Source of the DNA: Pedobacter cryoconitis
Lineage (GTDB): Bacteria; Bacteroidota; Bacteroidia; Sphingobacteriales; Sphingobacteriaceae
DNA: 64,000 bases
Reading direction: 5' to 3'
Assembly (NCBI RefSeq): GCF_001590605.1
Contig: NZ_CP014504.1
Location: 2,418,001-2,482,000 of the forward strand
Positions 1 to 7,585 of the stretch are shown here, one piece after another; within the stretch, counting starts at the first letter, position 1; the number at the start of each line of letters is the position of its first letter. The notes under the pieces are model-generated. The model saw nothing but the letters and a program-made list of their open reading frames with translations, was not told the DNA's origin and ran no database searches. The translations under genes and the position numbers were made by a program.

Positions 1-2
1 AA

Positions 3-1991
3 AACAGAGGACTGGACTCAGGCAAAAGAGGGATACTCTATCTTTCTGAATCAGTTTCTAAATTCAACTTTCAGCAGCCAGGTAAAATAAATGAAGAAAT
101 GATTTCTTCAAAAGTGAGTGGGAACAGCAATGGATTCAGCTTTAACCAGGCTACAGATTTTTTAATTAGTTTTTATAAAAACACTGTTGATATCAAAGAA
201 TTAAGCAACGTGGGTTTTGTCTCGCCTATAGCTGATAACGCTATGCTATTTTACCGCTATAAATTTATAGGAACATTTAGAGAAGGTAACGACTGGATCA
301 ACAAAATCCAGGTTATATCCCGCCGTAAGTATGATCAGGTATTTAATGGATATATTTATATCATTGACGATAGCTGGCGCATTCATAGCACAGACCTCGC
401 TATCACCAATAATTCAATTATTGAAGGTATAGATACATTGCATATTAAACAACAATTTATACCTGTTCATCAAGATAAATGGATGCTGGCCAGTCAGCGT
501 TACGATTATACAGGCGGTCTGCTGGGCTTCAAATTTATGGGCACCTATACAGGCGTATTCAACAACTATAATATTGAGCCTAATTTCCCACCCAGGTTTT
601 TCACCAACAGGATCATGAAAGTGAATGCCGATGCGAATAAAAAAGATTCCACGTACTGGGCAGGCGTGCGCCCAATGTTGCTGACCCCGGATGAGCGCCG
701 GGATTATGTAAAAAAAGACAGTATCAAACTGGTGCGGAATTCTGATAAATACAGGGATTCAATTGATAGAAAAGAGAATAAATTTAAACCTCTAAAAGCG
801 CTCTTTTTAGGCTATAATCACCAAAATACGAGGGAAAAGGAACACTGGGGAATAAGCGGCCCAATTTTCAATATTAATTATAATACGGTAGAAGGCTGGA
901 TCTATAACCCTAAAATAACCTATAGAAAAACGCTGAAAGACAGTACTTCGCTGGTGACACAACTAATTCCACGTTATGGCTTTGAGAATAAGAAACTAAC
1001 GGCAAATGCTAATCTGACTTACAGATATGATCCCAAACACAATGCTTATGCTGGAATTCGCGGAGGAACAAGCTATGCAGATTTTAACACGAACTACGAT
1101 GCAATCCCTGCCCTATTTAATACAGTCAGCACCTTATTTGATAAAAACAATATCTTAAAGTTATACAAAAAAGATTTTGTGAATATCAATTCGGGCAGAG
1201 AACTGAGTAATGGATTATATCTTTCGGGTAGCCTGGAATATGCCAGCAGAACTCCTTTGCTGAACACCTCTTTCAGAACAATTAAAAACTTTCCTGATAA
1301 AGAGTTCACCGCGAATAATCCATACCCTATTTCGGGTAACGATTACGCGTTTGTGGCGAACAAAGCACTTACCCTCGGTTTAACCCTGAATATTACCTTT
1401 GCTCAAAGCTATATTGAACGGCCTGATTTTAAGATCAAGCAGGGTTCTATTTATCCGAAGCTACAACTCGATTACCGTAAAGGGATAAAAGGCCTGTTGA
1501 ATTCAGACATAGACTATGATTATGCAGGTGCCCGTGTGTTTGATACCAATAAGAGATTAGGCATGATTGGTACTTTCAAATACAGCGTAGCAGCAGGTAA
1601 ATTCCTCAATAGGGACAAAATGTATTATATGGATTTCAAGCATTTTGCGGGTAGTAATATCGTAGTCTATACGCAATTTACCGATGGCTTCATGCTGCTT
1701 AGTCCTTATGAATTCAGTACTGGGAAAGAATTCCTGGAAGGACATTTCGAACACAATTTTGGCGGTCTTTTCCTGAGTAAAGTCCCATTATTTAAACAAT
1801 TGAAATTACAGGAAGTTGCCGGTGTAAATTACCTGACTTCTGACGTGATCAAAAATTATACAGAAGTTTATATAGGTGTGCAGCGGTTCGGATTAAGACT
1901 GAACTTTGTTAAAGCTTTTAATTATGATAACGTAAGTGCTTCAAAAGAGAATCAAAGTACAACAGGATTCAGAATATCGGCAGGGTTCTAA
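3..1991 (+). CDS. DUF5686 / carboxypeptidase-like regulatory domain outer-membrane protein (5' partial)
   Basis: The reading frame is open from the window edge and enters at position 3. The ATG at 99 is internal, so the N-terminus lies outside the window. The visible part, about 660 residues, matches the Bacteroidetes DUF5686 family: an N-terminal segment with the FxGTFREG-type hinge near 245-300, then many alternating amphipathic strands typical of an outer-membrane beta barrel, ending in GFRISAGF with a terminal phenylalanine. In full-length relatives a signal peptide and a carboxypeptidase-D-like beta-sandwich precede this part. The function is unknown. The family is usually annotated as an outer-membrane protein. 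It ends before a pair of inverted repeats and converges with the next minus-strand gene. The family assignment is by recognition of sequence character, not by search. Confidence 0.75.
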   Translation, partial: NRGLDSGKRGILYLSESVSKFNFQQPGKINEEMISSKVSGNSNGFSFNQATDFLISFYKNTVDIKELSNVGFVSPIADNAMLFYRYKFIGTFREGNDWINKIQVISRRKYDQVFNGYIYIIDDSWRIHSTDLAITNNSIIEGIDTLHIKQQFIPVHQDKWMLASQRYDYTGGLLGFKFMGTYTGVFNNYNIEPNFPPRFFTNRIMKVNADANKKDSTYWAGVRPMLLTPDERRDYVKKDSIKLVRNSDKYRDSIDRKENKFKPLKALFLGYNHQNTREKEHWGISGPIFNINYNTVEGWIYNPKITYRKTLKDSTSLVTQLIPRYGFENKKLTANANLTYRYDPKHNAYAGIRGGTSYADFNTNYDAIPALFNTVSTLFDKNNILKLYKKDFVNINSGRELSNGLYLSGSLEYASRTPLLNTSFRTIKNFPDKEFTANNPYPISGNDYAFVANKALTLGLTLNITFAQSYIERPDFKIKQGSIYPKLQLDYRKGIKGLLNSDIDYDYAGARVFDTNKRLGMIGTFKYSVAAGKFLNRDKMYYMDFKHFAGSNIVVYTQFTDGFMLLSPYEFSTGKEFLEGHFEHNFGGLFLSKVPLFKQLKLQEVAGVNYLTSDVIKNYTEVYIGVQRFGLRLNFVKAFNYDNVSASKENQSTTGFRISAGF

Positions 1992-1999
1992 GCTGAGAA

Positions 2000-2026
2000 G
2001 AGATCAGCTATACCAAAACTGATCTC
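2000..2026 (+). terminator. Hairpin after the DUF5686 gene
   Basis: An 8-bp perfect stem (GAGATCAG at 2000-2007 and CTGATCTC at 2019-2026) sits 9 bases after the stop codon at 1991. It is followed by CTAAAAAA rather than a T-run, so it is a weak intrinsic terminator on its own. It may act together with the next inverted repeat. Confidence 0.4.
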
Positions 2027-2032
2027 CTAAAA

Positions 2033-2111
2033 AAGAGGCCCTATTGAGACGCGCTATCTCCCAAATAGTGTCTAACTGTCAGGAGATTACGTTTTCTCAA
2101 TAAAGCCTCTT
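2033..2111. terminator. Bidirectional terminator-like inverted repeat between convergent genes
   Basis: The arms at 2033-2049 and 2095-2111 pair over 17 positions with two mismatches. They enclose a nested 6-bp stem (ATCTCC at 2056-2061, GGAGAT at 2082-2087). Read on the minus strand, the structure is followed by a run of six T (positions 2034-2029). On the plus strand it is followed by T-rich sequence. It lies just after the minus-strand hydrolase stop codon at 2114 and can serve both convergent genes. Confidence 0.6.
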
Positions 2112-2113
2112 CT

Positions 2114-2767
2114 TTATTTAAATGCTAAAGGATCGGGCCTGTTTTTTCGCATTCTGAAATCAGCAAACATATGCTTTTCATCAATCATGAAATACAGGTT
2201 GTTAGACATCAGAAAATCCAGTTCTTTGCCCGAAGTTATCCCAAAAGAATGTCCGGGCCAGATCATTGTATTTCCGGGAAAATAATTCTTAAAAAACTGA
2301 ACTGAATTATAAAGCGTATCAACATCATCAATACCGCACTCCCCTACACCTTCGATGAAAACAGTATCACCAGTAAAACAATGTAAACCAATCTGATAAC
2401 AGGTACTTCCTGAAGTATGTCCTGGTGTAACTACCGGAATAATCGTTAAATTAGCGATAACAAGCTCTTCCAAATGATATACCGGCTGCAAATTCGGACA
2501 ACTAAAATTATAATCCCTGATTTCGGTTGCGGACATATAAACCGGAACCTCATGCCTCACTGCAAAAGTTGAAGCCAGATTTACATGATCCTTGTGCGCA
2601 TGTGTTAAAAGCACTCCCTTTAATACAATCTGATGTGCTGACAAAAAATCATTAATTACCTGATAATCCCATGCCGGATCAACCAATACGCCTGTTTTGC
2701 CCTCATGAATCAAATAACATTGATTTTTCATCTTCCCTTCAGCTACGCGGAAAAGTTTTACTTCCAT
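2114..2767 (-). CDS. MBL-fold metallo-hydrolase (glyoxalase II-like)
   Basis: This 217-residue protein has the complete metallo-beta-lactamase-fold metal site. HAHKDH at residues 56-61 supplies H56, H58, D60 and H61. H117 lies in PGHTSG, D134 in TGDT, and H173 in PGHS. The arrangement and size match the glyoxalase II / YcbL-like group, which typically hydrolyses thioesters such as S-lactoylglutathione or related metabolites in the cytoplasm. The true substrate cannot be read from the sequence. No signal peptide is present. The gene starts 12 bp after the ABC transporter gene ends, so the two are probably co-transcribed. The start ATG at 2767 has only a weak purine-rich AAAGGA upstream, which is normal for Bacteroidetes. 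Confidence 0.85.
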   Translation of the reverse strand: MEVKLFRVAEGKMKNQCYLIHEGKTGVLVDPAWDYQVINDFLSAHQIVLKGVLLTHAHKDHVNLASTFAVRHEVPVYMSATEIRDYNFSCPNLQPVYHLEELVIANLTIIPVVTPGHTSGSTCYQIGLHCFTGDTVFIEGVGECGIDDVDTLYNSVQFFKNYFPGNTMIWPGHSFGITSGKELDFLMSNNLYFMIDEKHMFADFRMRKNRPDPLAFK

Positions 2768-2779
2768 AACATCCTTTAT

Positions 2780-4549
2780 TTAGTTCGTAAACTGAATTTC
2801 ACTCAGGTTTCTGTACAGCCCGCCACTCACGTCAATCAGTTCATGGTGTGTGCCTTCCTCTACAATTTGTCCCTGGTGAAGCACTATAATTTTATCGGCT
2901 TGCCTTACCGTGGCCAGACGATGGGCAATCACAATAGAAGTACGTCCTTCCATTAATTTATCCAGTGCATCCTGCACCAATCTTTCGGATTCAGAATCCA
3001 GTGCCGAGGTTGCTTCATCAAGTATTAAAATACGCGGGGCTTTGAGTACTGCACGCGCAATCGCAATTCGCTGACGCTGTCCGCCAGAAAGCTGTATCCC
3101 ACGCTCCCCTACAATGGTATCCAGGCCCAGGGGAAATCTTTGAATAAATTCCCAGGCATTTGCTTTTTCTGCAGCAGCGATAATTTCTTCCTGGGAAGCA
3201 CCTTTTCTGCCATAGCCAATGTTATCTCCAATGGTACCGCCAAAAAGGAAAACATCTTGCGGAACAACCGCAATTTGCGCTCTCAATTCGGATAAAGGAA
3301 TATGCGTACCATCCCTTCCATCAAAGAATATCCCCCCTTTTGAAGGATTATATAATCTTAGTAATAAAGATACAATCGTGCTTTTACCAGCTCCACTTGA
3401 ACCTACAATGGCAATTTTCTGATTCGCTGAAGCCTCAAAAGATACCCCCTGCAATACATTAATGTCTTCCCTTGTAGGGTAATGAAAGTGAATATCACGG
3501 AAAGCAATTGTTCCATGAAGCTGATTTTCAGGAGCAATACTCTTGAAATCGGTCAGCTCCTCCACCGGTTCTTCCAATAAATCAAAAAGATGAGTAGTGG
3601 CCCCAATGCTTTTCTGCAACGAAGTATACACCTCCGCCAAACCCGAAATAGAGGTAGCAATGAATATTGAATACAATAAGAAAGAAATAAGTTCACCTGA
3701 AGCAACTCCTGTAGTTACCCCGCGCCAGATTACAGCGACCAGTGTTCCGAATACCCCGATGATGACAAAAGAACTAAATAAACCTTTATACTTACCACCT
3801 TTCATTCCTAGTCTGGCCATTTCGTTAGTATGTGCACGGTACCGGCCAATTTCAAAAAATTCACTGACAAAAGCTTTTACACTGAAGATCCCCTGTAAGG
3901 TTTCCTCGACAACAGTATTGGATAGTGCGACTTTATCCTGTACTTGCATGGCATATTTATTCAGAAATTGTCCGAATAATTCACCAATAACCATCATCAC
4001 CGGTAACAGCAGCAGCATGAAAATAGTCAGTTCAAACGAGGTGAGCATCAGTAAAACCAATCCGCCGATAATAATAACTGATTGCCTCACCAGCTCTGCT
4101 AATGTAGTGTTGAATATTTCTTGCAACAACGTAATGTCGGCTGAAATTCTGCTGCTCAGTTCTCCGACCCTTTTATGCAGAAAAACACGCATTGGCATTT
4201 TAATCAAATGACTATATACAGTCTGACGTAATGCAGCCAGTGTTTTTTCAGTAACATTTACAAATAAGACCACCCTAAAAAAAGAGAAGATTGCCTGTAA
4301 AACAAGAATAATGATCAACAACCAGCCAATATAAGTAGTCTTGCCCGACACGATCCCCTGCTTCCCGCCATCAATCAGTTGTCCGAGTAATTTCGGCAAC
4401 GCCAGGCCGGATACACTGGCAACCATCAGCAGAAAAAGCCCCAAACTAAATTCCAGCCAGTAAGGTTTTACATAATGAAATAACTGCAATAATGATTTAA
4501 GAGAATTACTCCTGGCACTTTTAACTTTAACAATTGTCGGATTTTGCAT
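2780..4549 (-). CDS. ABC transporter, fused permease/ATPase (MsbA-like exporter)
   Basis: This 589-residue half-transporter has an N-terminal transmembrane domain of about six helices (residues 30-310) and a C-terminal nucleotide-binding domain. The ATPase motifs are intact: Walker A GSSGAGKS at 383-390, signature LSGGQ at 487-491, Walker B ILILDEA at about 507-513, and H-loop H543. It should homodimerise in the inner membrane and export a lipid or small amphipathic product. Relatives range from lipid flippases (MsbA) to multidrug and peptide exporters, and sequence alone does not separate them. It lies directly downstream of the diaminopropionate genes sbnA-sbnB, separated by 82 bp with a hairpin, and directly upstream of the MBL hydrolase. 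A role in exporting a diaminopropionate-derived product is possible but unproven. Confidence 0.9.
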   Translation of the reverse strand: MQNPTIVKVKSARSNSLKSLLQLFHYVKPYWLEFSLGLFLLMVASVSGLALPKLLGQLIDGGKQGIVSGKTTYIGWLLIIILVLQAIFSFFRVVLFVNVTEKTLAALRQTVYSHLIKMPMRVFLHKRVGELSSRISADITLLQEIFNTTLAELVRQSVIIIGGLVLLMLTSFELTIFMLLLLPVMMVIGELFGQFLNKYAMQVQDKVALSNTVVEETLQGIFSVKAFVSEFFEIGRYRAHTNEMARLGMKGGKYKGLFSSFVIIGVFGTLVAVIWRGVTTGVASGELISFLLYSIFIATSISGLAEVYTSLQKSIGATTHLFDLLEEPVEELTDFKSIAPENQLHGTIAFRDIHFHYPTREDINVLQGVSFEASANQKIAIVGSSGAGKSTIVSLLLRLYNPSKGGIFFDGRDGTHIPLSELRAQIAVVPQDVFLFGGTIGDNIGYGRKGASQEEIIAAAEKANAWEFIQRFPLGLDTIVGERGIQLSGGQRQRIAIARAVLKAPRILILDEATSALDSESERLVQDALDKLMEGRTSIVIAHRLATVRQADKIIVLHQGQIVEEGTHHELIDVSGGLYRNLSEIQFTN

Positions 4550-4579
4550 TTAGAGAGCTTTGGATTTAAATTACATAGT

Positions 4580-4605
4580 TAGAGCCCGAATTCCGGCGGG
4601 CTCTA
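4580..4605. other. Hairpin between sbnB and the ABC exporter gene
   Basis: TAGAGCCCG (4580-4588) and CGGGCTCTA (4597-4605) form a perfect 9-bp GC-rich stem with an 8-base loop. No U-tract follows on the minus strand. It is therefore a partial terminator, an attenuator or an mRNA-stabilising structure that could set different expression for sbnAB and the exporter. Confidence 0.4.
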
Positions 4606-4631
4606 AAATAAAATTCGTAAACGATTGGTGA

Positions 4632-5603
4632 TTAGTCCGGTAATGCGAAACCCATGTTCTTATGCAAGGCTTCCCGGTAGTAATACCCTCCTACGGCAAT
4701 ATCAAAAATGGCCATCCCCATTGGATTGAACATGACAACATCAGTTGCCTCCCTTTTATCCAAAATACCTTTGTTCACGATTTCTGCAATCGAATAGGTA
4801 TGTTCTTCTAAAAGCCCTTTTTCTTTGTGCATATTTTCTATATCGGTATTCTGTCTGCAGACCTCTTCCCAGTTATCCACGATAATGATATCCATAAAGT
4901 CTTTCATCTCCACCGTATAATCCCTTAGAGACACATTAAGCTGTAAAGAACCTTCTTTTGGAGAAAGGTTAATATAAGGCGTATCAGACACGGTGCAGGT
5001 AATAAATATATCTGCATCCTGGTAACATTCTTCCCAGCTTGACACGATAAATGTTTGTGCTGCAATTTCATCGTCAATATAATTGACATCAACCGGGTTC
5101 AGGTCGTGGATCAGTACCTTATCAATATCAGCCCCCAGAATAGCAGTAATCATTCTGAGGTGCATCTGGCCAATCGGCCCAAAACCATTGATCCCAACAA
5201 TTAATTTACGATCGCTATTGCGGCTATTAATGAATTCTTTTACGACTAACCCAGATACAGCAGCTGTTCTGATTGCACTGATTGTTGCCGTGTTAATGAT
5301 ACAGCGTGGAATCCCCGAATCATGTTCATTTAAAATGGTAACGGAATTTGCCCTTAATTTATCCTTGTAAATATTATCAGGAAAACTTGCAATCCATTTG
5401 ATGCCTGCCCATGGATTTTCTCCGCCAATATAAGCGGGCATAGCAATAATCCTGTTTTTAGGATCTCCGAATCTTAAATAAGGTTTAATTGGCTGTGAAT
5501 AATCGTTGGCATGAAGCTGCACTACTGCGTCTTTGATTACTGAGGTTAATTGTTCCCAATTAAAACCGATCTCTTTAATGTTATTGGCATTCAGATATAG
5601 CAT
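4632..5603 (-). CDS. sbnB: SbnB-like N-(2-amino-2-carboxyethyl)-L-glutamate dehydrogenase
   Basis: This 323-residue member of the ornithine cyclodeaminase / mu-crystallin family has the SbnB signature GIKWIASFPDN (around K69), a basic segment with IRTAA (about 111-115), and a Rossmann nucleotide-binding loop GINGFGPIGQ (about 137-146). In the characterised Staphylococcus pathway, SbnB oxidatively cleaves N-(1-amino-1-carboxy-2-ethyl)-glutamate using NAD+, giving L-2,3-diaminopropionate and 2-oxoglutarate. The gene begins 17 bp after sbnA ends, and the pairing of the two is what separates it from ordinary ornithine cyclodeaminases. No staphyloferrin-type synthetase is visible nearby, so the diaminopropionate goes to another product. 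Assignment to SbnB rather than a generic cyclodeaminase is strong but not proven. Confidence 0.85.
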   Translation of the reverse strand: MLYLNANNIKEIGFNWEQLTSVIKDAVVQLHANDYSQPIKPYLRFGDPKNRIIAMPAYIGGENPWAGIKWIASFPDNIYKDKLRANSVTILNEHDSGIPRCIINTATISAIRTAAVSGLVVKEFINSRNSDRKLIVGINGFGPIGQMHLRMITAILGADIDKVLIHDLNPVDVNYIDDEIAAQTFIVSSWEECYQDADIFITCTVSDTPYINLSPKEGSLQLNVSLRDYTVEMKDFMDIIIVDNWEEVCRQNTDIENMHKEKGLLEEHTYSIAEIVNKGILDKREATDVVMFNPMGMAIFDIAVGGYYYREALHKNMGFALPD

Positions 5604-5620
5604 GATTTTTATTTTATAGC

Positions 5621-6595
5621 TTAAAAATTAATGGAAAGAACTTCTTCGTTTAACTTGGCAGCCAGTTGTGTACCCCACTCCTGGTTATAAATTGTATCTA
5701 AATAAGTATGGCCTTTATCCGGGAAAATTAATAGAGAAGTGGCCTTGGTATCGCTGTCATTGAATCTGAAGTAGTTTTTAGCAGCCAGATAAACAGCTCC
5801 TGAAGAAGCACCTGCAAAAATTGCCTGCTCATTCAGCAGTTCACTACAACCTCTGATAATACTCATTTGAGAAACGATAACTACATCATCAATAATTGCA
5901 TTTTCCATGATTGGGGGCACCTGACTTGCGCCTATTCCTGAGATATAACGTTTAACAGGTTTGTCACTGAAAATAACTGAACCTTCTACATCTACCCCTA
6001 CAATTTTCACCTCTGGTCTTTTCTTTTTGATAAAATCAGAAATCCCGGTAATTGCTCCACTGGAGCTTACCGCAACGAAAATATAGTCCAGACGATCAAA
6101 AGAAGAAAGAATTTCTTCTCCCAGGCCATAGTATCCCTTATAGTTATTAGGATCACTATATTGATCGGCGATAAAAGAATCCGGTGTTCTTTCATGCAAT
6201 TCATTCACAACATTGATCCTGGTCAGCAAATACCCTCCGGTATGATCTCTTTCGGTAACTTTTACGACCTGATGAGACATCAGGTTTAATAAAGTCTCAT
6301 AAGAAGAATTAATATTTGGATCGATTACCGGGATAAATCTTAACCTGAGCCTTTTGCAGATAGAAGCAACCGCTATCGCAAGATTACCAGAACTGGACGC
6401 AATAATAGTTGTATGTTCCGTTATCTTTCCTGATTTAATTCCGTTATAAATGATGTTGAATGCAGCACGGTCTTTTGAAGACCCGGAGAAATTATTGTAT
6501 TCTAATTTGGCAAAGAGATTGGCTTCTTTATTTTTGAGTTCAATGAGAGGTGTATTGCCTATAAAGGCAGCGAGTTTTCCTAGTTCGTTTAACAT
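5621..6595 (-). CDS. sbnA: SbnA-like N-(2-amino-2-carboxyethyl)-L-glutamate synthase
   Basis: This 324-residue fold-type II PLP enzyme resembles cysteine synthase. The PLP lysine is K41 in SGSSKDRAA, and the substrate/phosphate loop SSSGN is at residues 67-71. SbnA condenses O-phospho-L-serine with L-glutamate to make N-(1-amino-1-carboxy-2-ethyl)-glutamate, which SbnB then cleaves to L-2,3-diaminopropionate. The gene lies immediately upstream of sbnB on the same strand, which supports this assignment over cysteine synthase or cystathionine beta-synthase. It starts 107 bp after an ECF-like sigma gene on the same strand, so that regulator may share its transcript. Confidence 0.85.
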   Translation of the reverse strand: MLNELGKLAAFIGNTPLIELKNKEANLFAKLEYNNFSGSSKDRAAFNIIYNGIKSGKITEHTTIIASSSGNLAIAVASICKRLRLRFIPVIDPNINSSYETLLNLMSHQVVKVTERDHTGGYLLTRINVVNELHERTPDSFIADQYSDPNNYKGYYGLGEEILSSFDRLDYIFVAVSSSGAITGISDFIKKKRPEVKIVGVDVEGSVIFSDKPVKRYISGIGASQVPPIMENAIIDDVVIVSQMSIIRGCSELLNEQAIFAGASSGAVYLAAKNYFRFNDSDTKATSLLIFPDKGHTYLDTIYNQEWGTQLAAKLNEEVLSINF

Positions 6596-6702
6596 GGGTA
6601 GGTGAGCTAAAGATGAGAGATAGAATATTAATTATTTTTCTCAATAGAGTATTAAACCGTGCCTTTTCACTACTGAAATTGAAAAAAATAAAACAAATAA
6701 GC

Positions 6703-7308
6703 TCATTGTTCTCTGGAGAGCAGCAGGTAAACTTCCTGCTCTTTGGTGATAGCCGATTTGATTTTATCAACCGCTTTATAGAGGACATTGTAAACCGTAT
6801 GGATAGAAACTTTGTTGCGCATTGCTATTTCCTTATAAGATAAACCAAGGTAATATTTCTGATAAACCATGCGGCGTTGCTTTACCGCCAGTTGACCAAT
6901 GTGATCTTTGACAATTTGCTTTACAGCACCGCCCACACCGTTCTGAATATATCCTTCTTCTAATGAAGGAGATAAGCGTTCATCTTGTACATCCTGAATA
7001 GTGTACAATTCGTTAGGACTGATCAGCCTTTTTCCGTATAGCTTTCTTAAAAAGCAAGTAATAATATAACTATGGAAGTCACTGACCTTTTCCAAAGACG
7101 ATTTGTTCTCCCATAAATACAGGAATATATCGTTAATAGAATCTTTTACCACATCTGCTGAAAAGTATCTTTTATACCCTATATAACTAAGATAATGGTG
7201 ATAATAAGAATATATAGTATAAAAATCATCTTTATCTTTTGATGCGATAAAAGATTTCCAGTTATATTTTAAGTCATGTTCCTTTAATCCTGCCATAGTA
7301 TTAAACAA
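6703..7308 (-). CDS. RNA polymerase ECF-type sigma factor
   Basis: This 201-residue protein has a sigma-70 region 2-like helix set at about residues 25-75 (with DIFLYLWENK) and a C-terminal region 4 helix-turn-helix at about 135-190 (LGLSYKEIAMRNKVSIHTVYNVLYKAVDKIK). Size and layout fit the Bacteroidetes ECF family. Most such sigma factors are paired with a FecR-type anti-sigma and a SusC-like receptor, but none is adjacent here. The next genes downstream on the strand are sbnA and sbnB. The first ATG at 7308 is used; a second in-frame ATG four codons later (MAGL) is possible. The upstream 260 bp is very AT-rich. Confidence 0.8.
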   Translation of the reverse strand: MFNTMAGLKEHDLKYNWKSFIASKDKDDFYTIYSYYHHYLSYIGYKRYFSADVVKDSINDIFLYLWENKSSLEKVSDFHSYIITCFLRKLYGKRLISPNELYTIQDVQDERLSPSLEEGYIQNGVGGAVKQIVKDHIGQLAVKQRRMVYQKYYLGLSYKEIAMRNKVSIHTVYNVLYKAVDKIKSAITKEQEVYLLLSREQ

Positions 7309-7559
7309 TTGAATCTATTAATATATTTTATAAAGTAAAGCAATTCAAATTAACACATTGTTAATTAAACAACTTATTGTCATTAACGATTTACGGGATA
7401 ATTATTTTTTTCATAAACACCCGGAAAATACGTATTAACTGTAATTACTAAGAGATTCCTTAAAATTAAATTATAAAATTTTAAATCTATTTATTATTAC
7501 ACCAAACAGCGATTGCCTTAGGTGAATGGCACAGGATTATTTTTTGCAGAAAATTGAAT
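7309..7559. promoter_or_regulatory. AT-rich region upstream of the sigma factor gene
   Basis: About 250 bp of AT-rich DNA lies between the sigma factor start and the 3' end of the fucosidase gene. It should carry the promoter for the sigma-sbnA-sbnB unit. I see no convincing complete TTG / TAnnTTTG promoter pair. Confidence 0.3.
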
Positions 7560-7585
7560 AGGAGTTGCTGTCTACAGCAACTCCT
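7560..7585 (-). terminator. Terminator overlapping the GH95 stop codon
   Basis: AGGAGTTGCTGT (7560-7571) and ACAGCAACTCCT (7574-7585) form a perfect 12-bp stem that spans the stop codon of the fucosidase gene. Read on the minus strand it is followed by T-rich sequence, as expected for an intrinsic terminator. Confidence 0.65.

Noticed and set aside
3597..4211. 204-codon plus-strand open frame inside the ABC transporter gene
   Set aside because: Opposite-strand shadow; the minus-strand ATPase motifs are decisive.
4580..4605. Intrinsic terminator after sbnB
   Set aside because: The stem is strong but has no U-tract in the direction of transcription, so it is listed only as a hairpin.
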